NCBI RefSeq assembly: GCF_036208045.1
Contig: NZ_CP121472.1
Span: 3,545,531 to 3,609,530, forward strand
DNA from: Thiorhodovibrio winogradskyi
GTDB lineage: Bacteria; Pseudomonadota; Gammaproteobacteria; Chromatiales; Chromatiaceae
DNA: 64,000 nt
Direction: 5' to 3'
The position numbers and the translations under genes were made by a program. This document shows, piece after piece, positions 59,303 through 64,000 of this stretch (its first letter is position 1; each line of letters begins with the position of its first letter). The notes below the pieces were generated by a model, which ran no database searches, was not told the DNA's origin, and saw nothing but the letters and a program-made list of their open reading frames with translations.

Positions 59303-60511
59303 TTAGCCGCACAGCCGCGCATAATGACCCAGCAATGTCTGGAAGCTGTTCGACCAGTCGTAGCCCGCGTCCAGCACATGGGCGCGGGCGGCGGCGCCAA
59401 GGGTGTCGCGCTCCCGGGCAACCGCGCGCAGATGCTCGGCCATGGCTGCGGCGTCGCCGACCGGGCCGAGCCGGCCCCAGCCGGGCTTCACGCGCTCGCG
59501 CAGCGCGCCGGCATCGACGCCAACCACCGGCAACCCGGAGGCTTCGGCCTCGACCACCGCCAGGGCGAAGGTCTCGTGGGGGCCGGCGGTCACATAGATG
59601 TCGGCCGAGGCCAGGCGCTCGGCATAGCGCGCGGGGTCGCGCTCATAGGGCAAGACATGCAGGCGCGCCAGACGCTGGGTCTCGGCTTGCAGCGTCTCGC
59701 GCAGCGGACCCTCGCCCATCAGCGCCAGGTGAAAGCGCGGACGCTCTGGCAATCGCGCGAAAGCCTCGACCAGCACCGGCACGGCTTTTTCGCTATCCAG
59801 CCGGCCGCAGTACAGCAGCAACACATCATCCTCGGCGACGCCGAGTTGCTCCCGCCAGGCCAGGCTGCGCCGCTGTGGATCGAAGCGTTCCAGATCGACG
59901 CCCAAGGGCACAATGGCGGTGCCGCTGACGCCGTACTCGGCCAGGCGCGCGGCCTGCGCTGGCGTGGCGGCCAGGGTGAGGTCGCAGCGCCGGAACAAGG
60001 CGCCGAAGGCGCCCTCCGCGCCCTCCTCCGCCCAGTCGCCGAGTTGCTCGCCCCAATGAGCAAGGGTGTCGCTGAAGCGGGCCATCTCCGCAGCCAGCCA
60101 GTGGCGCAGCGGCGCGCCGACATAGGTGTGCGCGATGTCGGTATGAAAATAGGCCACCACCGGGCAGCGTCGCCCGGCGCGGGCGCACTCGGCGCGATAG
60201 CGAAAGGCGGCCCAGGGGGCGACAAAGGCGCTGCCCAGTTCGATCAGATCGGGCGCCTGTTCGACCAGGGCGCGATGCACCGGGTCGGGGCCGGGAAAAA
60301 TGCGATAGGGCGCGGCTCCCGGGATCACCGGGCTTTTGATCTCGACCCGGATCAGGCGGCCGTCGCGCGCGACCTGGTCGCGCTCGCCGGGGATGATCAG
60401 CAGATGCTCGTGGTTGCTGTGCTCGGCGAGATAGCGGCGTTTCTGGTCGATGTAGGTGCGGATGCCGCCACTGGTGTCGGTGTAGGCAAAGGTCAGATCG
60501 CAATAGCGCAT
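59303..60511 (-). CDS. GT4-family glycosyltransferase
   Basis: A 402-residue glycosyltransferase of GT-B fold. The N-terminal lobe begins MRYCDLTFAYTDTSGGIRTY with the glycine-rich GGIRTYI loop. The C-terminal donor-binding lobe shows LLYCGRLDSEKAVPVLVEAF, then HLALMGEGPLRETL and the E-x7-E motif AGPHETFALAVVEAEASGLP. It probably transfers a hexose from an activated donor. A GGAGGAG site precedes ATG 60511. It overlaps the upstream hydrolase gene by 19 bases, so the two likely act together, perhaps on a compatible solute or glycan; the substrate is not evident. Confidence 0.85.
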   Translation of the reverse strand: MRYCDLTFAYTDTSGGIRTYIDQKRRYLAEHSNHEHLLIIPGERDQVARDGRLIRVEIKSPVIPGAAPYRIFPGPDPVHRALVEQAPDLIELGSAFVAPWAAFRYRAECARAGRRCPVVAYFHTDIAHTYVGAPLRHWLAAEMARFSDTLAHWGEQLGDWAEEGAEGAFGALFRRCDLTLAATPAQAARLAEYGVSGTAIVPLGVDLERFDPQRRSLAWREQLGVAEDDVLLLYCGRLDSEKAVPVLVEAFARLPERPRFHLALMGEGPLRETLQAETQRLARLHVLPYERDPARYAERLASADIYVTAGPHETFALAVVEAEASGLPVVGVDAGALRERVKPGWGRLGPVGDAAAMAEHLRAVARERDTLGAAARAHVLDAGYDWSNSFQTLLGHYARLCG

Positions 60512-62166
60512 GGGTGAACTCCTCCAGTCGGCGGGCCGGGACACAAGCTCACCGGCTGATTGAATCCGGTGCGAAATGCCTGCTCGCCGCGCGCATCCCG
60601 CCAGTGTCCCTCGAAGCAATCCGGCGCGGGCACGGCGAGAGTGAGGGTTCCGCCCAGGCGCGGCAACTCGAGTTCCAGGCGCAGGCCGAGGGTGCGCGCG
60701 GGCAGACGCGGACACAACCGCAGGGCGCCGTCGCCTTCCTCCAGTCCCAGCAGGACCTCAATGAACAGGGGATTGACCAGCCCGGACCAGCCGACGAAAT
60801 CCCGCTGTGGGCCGGCGCCGAGGGTCAGGGTCTTCCACCAGTTGCCGCGCTTGCGCCGCAGTGCGCGGGTGTGCGGAACATCGGGGTCATAGAATTCATA
60901 CAGGCGCTGCTCGTTGGCAAAGACGCCGTAAACGCCCGCGCACAGGCGCAGGGCCAGCTCGCCGGCGGCGCGCGCCTGGCCATGGCGCAGCAGCCCCTGG
61001 ATCACGCCATAGGCGGTGTTCAGCCACACCGGCCCGCGCCACATGTCTTTCTCGAAACGCGGATCGCCGCGATCCACCGAGGGCAGTGGCATCGGGGTGG
61101 CGAAGTGTGCTGGCGCCATGATGCGCGCGATGAGCCGCATGGCGCGCGCGGTATCGGGAATACCCGCCCACAGCGGCAGCAGCGAGGCGATGGTCGCCAC
61201 CCGCAGCGGCTGACCGGCGGCGTCATGGTCGTAGTAGAGCCCGTCGCGCGCATCCCATAGCCGGGCGTTGATCCGCGCGCGCAAGCTGGCGGCCTGTTCG
61301 GCGTGGCGCGCGGCGGCCTCGGGCTGGTCGAGTCGCTGCGCCATTTCCCGCAGTGCGTCGAGCTGCAGCACCACATAGGCGCTGAAGTCGGGCGCGGCCA
61401 GGGTGCGGGTGTCGCGACAGCGACGTTCATCGGCGCTGCTAAAGCGCGGGGAATTCTCGACGCCGGATTCGTAAGGGTGAACCCAGGCATAGAGGCCGTT
61501 GGGCAGGCGCCGGTGTGCCTCAAGCCAGTGCTGATAGGCCACCAGCGGCGGATAGACCCGGGCCAACCAGGCGCGGGCTTGGGCCGGGGGTCGCGCGCGT
61601 GCCAGGTGCAGCGCCGACCAGGCGAGCAAGGGCGGCTGGGTGTAACGCGACTGGGCGAATTCCGAGACCACATGCTGCAGGCGGTCACCATCGCGCACCG
61701 CCAGCACCGAGAGCAGCACTTCCTCGGCGATCTCCGGTGACCAGGCGCGCCAGATGGGCGCGATAAAGGCCGAATCCCACAGATAGATGCCCTGAAACGC
61801 CGGTCCCGGCAAGGCGAAACGATGGGGCGAGAGCAGCCCGGCGCCTTGCAAATTGGCGAACAACAGGGCATAGACTTCGGCAAAACCCGCCGCGAAGCCA
61901 GCCAGGGCATCCTGCTCGCCGGCCTCCAGTATTCGCAGGCGCGGTGGCGCGCGGGTGACGCCCTTTTTGCGCAGCACCGCCGGGGGCAGTTCAATCGGCG
62001 CGAACCCGGCGCGGCCGGCGAGAATACGCGAGAAGAGCAGCAGGTTCAGTCCATAGTGCAAGGCGCGCCAGCCACGCCCGCCGTAACGCGCGACCGCGCG
62101 GGTGGGCGTGCGCCAGGCGGCGAGGCGGGCACGCAGGCGGGCGATGTTGTGCTGGCTGATGGCCAT
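60493..62166 (-). CDS. GH63/MGH1-like glycoside hydrolase
   Basis: A 557-residue (alpha/alpha)6-barrel glycosidase. Recognisable segments are FQGIYLWDSAFIAPIWRAWS near residue 125, RRLPNGLYAWVHPYESGVEN near 220, FEKDMWRGPVWLNTAYGVIQ near 372 and FYDPDVPHTRALRRKRGNWW near 425. This pattern is that of mannosylglycerate/GH63-type hydrolases and trehalase relatives. The acid residues in WDS and YESG are probably catalytic. The N-terminus has one hydrophobic stretch (HYGLNLLLFSRILAG). It is co-oriented and overlapping with the GT4 gene. The substrate is unknown. Confidence 0.8.
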   Translation of the reverse strand: MAISQHNIARLRARLAAWRTPTRAVARYGGRGWRALHYGLNLLLFSRILAGRAGFAPIELPPAVLRKKGVTRAPPRLRILEAGEQDALAGFAAGFAEVYALLFANLQGAGLLSPHRFALPGPAFQGIYLWDSAFIAPIWRAWSPEIAEEVLLSVLAVRDGDRLQHVVSEFAQSRYTQPPLLAWSALHLARARPPAQARAWLARVYPPLVAYQHWLEAHRRLPNGLYAWVHPYESGVENSPRFSSADERRCRDTRTLAAPDFSAYVVLQLDALREMAQRLDQPEAAARHAEQAASLRARINARLWDARDGLYYDHDAAGQPLRVATIASLLPLWAGIPDTARAMRLIARIMAPAHFATPMPLPSVDRGDPRFEKDMWRGPVWLNTAYGVIQGLLRHGQARAAGELALRLCAGVYGVFANEQRLYEFYDPDVPHTRALRRKRGNWWKTLTLGAGPQRDFVGWSGLVNPLFIEVLLGLEEGDGALRLCPRLPARTLGLRLELELPRLGGTLTLAVPAPDCFEGHWRDARGEQAFRTGFNQPVSLCPGPPTGGVHPCAIAI

Positions 62167-62286
62167 AATGAACGCGTGTATTCGGTGGAGCGAACTGGCT
62201 GGGTAGGTTGGAAAAAGGCCGACGCTGAGCGCAAGCGCTGCTGAACGAGAACCAATGGGAACCGCTGCTGGATCGAAAGATGCAAA

Positions 62287-62520
62287 TCAATCAATGATTG
62301 AAGTGGGCCGCGAAATACGCACAGGATCAGCACTCAGGGTCAGAATAGCGCCTTCGGCCAGTTCAGTGGCGTAACGCAGGATTAACTGATCCATAAGCCG
62401 GATACGCTGAGCACTTGGGAGATCCGGTAGCCGGACGATGCCAGTGTGCGGCTCATGGCGCTTAAACACGAGAAGCCCAAAGTCACTATCGATGGTCACA
62501 ATCACGCGTTGTTCGCTCAC
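62287..62520 (-). pseudogene. C-terminal part of a DUF5615 PIN-like toxin
   Basis: The 77-residue frame VIVTIDSDFGLLVFKRHEPH, then TGIVRLPDLPSAQRIRLMDQ matches the second half of DUF5615 PIN-like proteins, where the first half contains the initial D-E-N-L motif. That first half is missing. The preceding DNA encodes the start of a DUF433 protein in another frame. A deletion of about 200 bases probably fused the two members of a DUF433/DUF5615 toxin-antitoxin module. Confidence 0.6.
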
Positions 62521-62529
62521 CGCCCATCT

Positions 62530-62652
62530 TCACCGCACATTCAGAATCAATTCCACGGAAATGCGCATATCGCGAATAATGGGCTTGCCACCGAAAACAT
62601 CGGCGCGCACGGTGATGCGCTGCAAGAGTTCGTTGTTGTTTTGGGTATGCAT
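62530..62652 (-). pseudogene. N-terminal part of a DUF433 antitoxin
   Basis: MHTQNNNELLQRITVRADVF, then GGKPIIRDMRISVELILNV and a stop: the GGKP-I-R-x-x-R-I-S-V-E pattern is that of DUF433 antitoxins. Normal members are about 75-80 residues; here translation stops after 40. It lies directly upstream of the DUF5615 fragment, its usual partner. Confidence 0.65.
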
Positions 62653-62904
62653 GAATGTTCCAGTGTATTTCGCAATCCATCGTGGTTGCCTTGGAGTTTA
62701 GCACGGGCGCCCTTGCCCGAACCCGTGCATGCACCCGTGCATGAACTGGCGACGCACCCCTTCGACCACCCCGCACCAAGCGCAGGATCAAGGCGTCTCG
62801 CCACGCACCCGCTTGACCGATTCGAGCTCGGGTCCCTAGGCCTGGTGTGCCGAGCGACTGAGTAAGGTTGCCATCTCGACCACGCCACAGTGTGGTGGAC
62901 TATA

Positions 62905-63478
62905 CTACCCGACCGACGCCCTGGAACCTCACATCTCCGCCGAGACCCTGTCCCTGCATCATGGCAAGCATCACGCGACCTATGTCAGCAAGCTCAATGG
63001 CCTGATCGAAGGGACTGAATGGGCCGAGCGCCCGCTGACCGAGATCGCCGCCCAGGCCTCGGGCGGCGTTTTCAACAACGGCGCCCAGGCATGGAATCAC
63101 GCCTTCTACTGGCACTTCCTGAGCCCGGATGGCGGCGGCGAACCCGAGGGAGAACTGGCCAGCGCCATCGCGCGCGACTTCGGCGATAGCGCGCGCTTTC
63201 GCGAGGCCTTCTCCAACGCGCTGACGACCCTGTTCGGCTCCGGCTGGGTATGGTTGGCGCGCGATGTCGCCGGTCAGCTGCACATCCAGGCGACCAGCAA
63301 CGCCGGCAATCCGCTGACCGAGGGGCATCAACCGATTCTGACCTGCGATATGTGGGAGCACGCCTACTATGTCGACTATCGCAACGAGAAGGCGCGCTAT
63401 GTCGATGCGTTCTGGGAGTTGGTGAACTGGGAATTCGCCGCCACGAACCAGGGCGCCGACGAACCCTTCGCGCCCTGA
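62905..63478 (+). pseudogene. sodB: Iron/manganese superoxide dismutase lacking its start
   Basis: From about 62905 the frame reads DALEPHISAETLSLHHGKHH, then NHAFYWHFLSPDGGGEPEGE and GSGWVWLARDVAGQLHIQAT and CDMWEHAYYVDYRNEKARY. The four metal ligands (first His in EPHIS, second in WNHAFYWH, D in CDMWEH, H in WEHAYY) are present. But no ATG, GTG or TTG precedes this in frame: the frame extends back to TAG near 62837 through non-homologous codons. The first 8-10 codons with the start were lost, so the gene is probably not expressed as a full enzyme unless an atypical start is used. Confidence 0.75.
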
Positions 63479-63531
63479 TGCCAGGCACGATGGAGCGGTG
63501 ACCGGCCGCTCCCTTGTTCTTCCCGCCCGTC

Positions 63532-64000
63532 TCAGCCGCCCACGGACGGCGGCTTGAGGCCCAGCTCGAGCACCCCAAGGCCCAGGCCGGTGGTCAGCAG
63601 CATGGGGACACCGACCCACCAGCCCAGCCGCCAGCCGCCGAGCGTGATGCAAACCAGCGTCTTAAACAGGCTGTTGGTGACCATCGCGACCATCACGCCG
63701 AGCGCGGCAGCCGAGGCGGCCAGATCGTCGGCGTGAAGCTTGGCCAACGACAGGGTGATGGCGTTGAGATCGACCATGCCCGAGAGTCCCGCCAGCAGCA
63801 GCACACCGGTGTCGCCGAACTGCTCCACCAGCCACCGCGCGAGCACCAGAATCGCCGCCAGCAGCAGCCCAAAGCGCAGCGCCAAACCAAGCTGCAACGG
63901 ATTGCGCAGATCGACAGCCTCGGCATTGCCGGCGTGCCGCTGACGCCAACCATGGAGCGCGACCGGGATCAACAGCCCCAGCAGGATCGCGCCCAGCGGT
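63532..64000 (-). CDS. DUF4010/MgtC-type membrane protein, partial
   Basis: The frame is open from the right edge of the window to its stop at 63532. Five or so hydrophobic helices are visible (LRFGLLLAAILVLARWLVEQ; GVLLLAGLSGMVDLNAITLS; GVMVAMVTNSLFKTLVC), with the DUF4010 pattern GLSGxxDxxAxTLSLA in the second. DUF4010 forms the C-terminal half of MgtC/SapB-related membrane proteins. The N-terminal part lies outside the window. It is convergent with the sodB gene. Confidence 0.75.
   Translation of the reverse strand, partial: PLGAILLGLLIPVALHGWRQRHAGNAEAVDLRNPLQLGLALRFGLLLAAILVLARWLVEQFGDTGVLLLAGLSGMVDLNAITLSLAKLHADDLAASAAALGVMVAMVTNSLFKTLVCITLGGWRLGWWVGVPMLLTTGLGLGVLELGLKPPSVGG

Noticed and set aside
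59324-60517. 397-codon frame antisense to the GT4 gene
   Set aside because: Composition is that of a codon shadow; the opposite strand carries complete glycosyltransferase motifs.

Overview
The window is GC-rich DNA from a gammaproteobacterium. A DsrC-like protein, a YeeE/YedE transporter, betaine and compatible-solute genes, a CheR/PAS histidine kinase and many stress genes fit a purple sulfur bacterium or near relative (Chromatiaceae); this placement is an inference. Ordinary chromosomal genes alternate with decaying accessory DNA. At least fifteen loci are truncated, frameshifted or carry in-frame stops.

Layout. 1-8.4 kb: a MoxR ATPase with a partial partner gene, two broken ATPase halves, a MazEF-type toxin-antitoxin pair, then a PglZ-BrxL pair with no other BREX genes; its BrxL-like protein ends in an MIT_C-type domain rather than a Lon protease. 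8.4-28 kb: small stress proteins, a NarL-type response regulator with a CheR-PAS-histidine kinase, a broken solute-binding protein, MscS, an IS3-family element inside a DUF481 gene, an SDF transporter/SBP fusion, YeeE/YedE, a broken SDR and a diguanylate cyclase. 28-37 kb: coaX overlapping tRNA-Thr(TGT), then a gene graveyard (AlpA regulator, broken lexA-like gene, recD2 fragment, truncated ybaK, two hsdR fragments, hsdS remnant) with an intact PIN toxin module. 37-44.3 kb: a DsrC homologue without its cysteines, DUF302, envelope and coiled-coil proteins, and an NtrC-type regulator with a histidine kinase. 44.6-59.2 kb: a BREX type 3 locus (brxF, brxC, pglX, pglZ, brxA). 59.3-64 kb: a glycosyltransferase with a GH63-like hydrolase, remnants of a DUF433/DUF5615 module, a sodB lacking its start, and a partial DUF4010 membrane protein.

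The most notable signal is in the BREX-3 locus. Arrays of a G-rich heptad (about GGGGCGA), often paired with the inverted C-rich array, sit inside brxF, brxC and pglZ, mostly without breaking the frame. A related heptad array sits in pglX and leaves it exactly one heptad out of frame. Between brxF and brxC the same two arms flank a complete four-helix-bundle (23S rRNA intervening-sequence type) gene. This suggests a small hairpin-ended mobile element whose empty derivatives are scattered through neighbouring genes.

The BREX-3 locus is otherwise decayed. Between the truncated pglX and the 5'-truncated pglZ lie an IS end with a nuclease remnant, two integron-type cassettes with attC-like sites and no integrase, and a two-gene transposon (DruA-like DUF4338 protein coupled to an IS4-type transposase). 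The helicase gene brxHII is missing. The locus also holds a YefM/YoeB pair and a broken YhcG nuclease.
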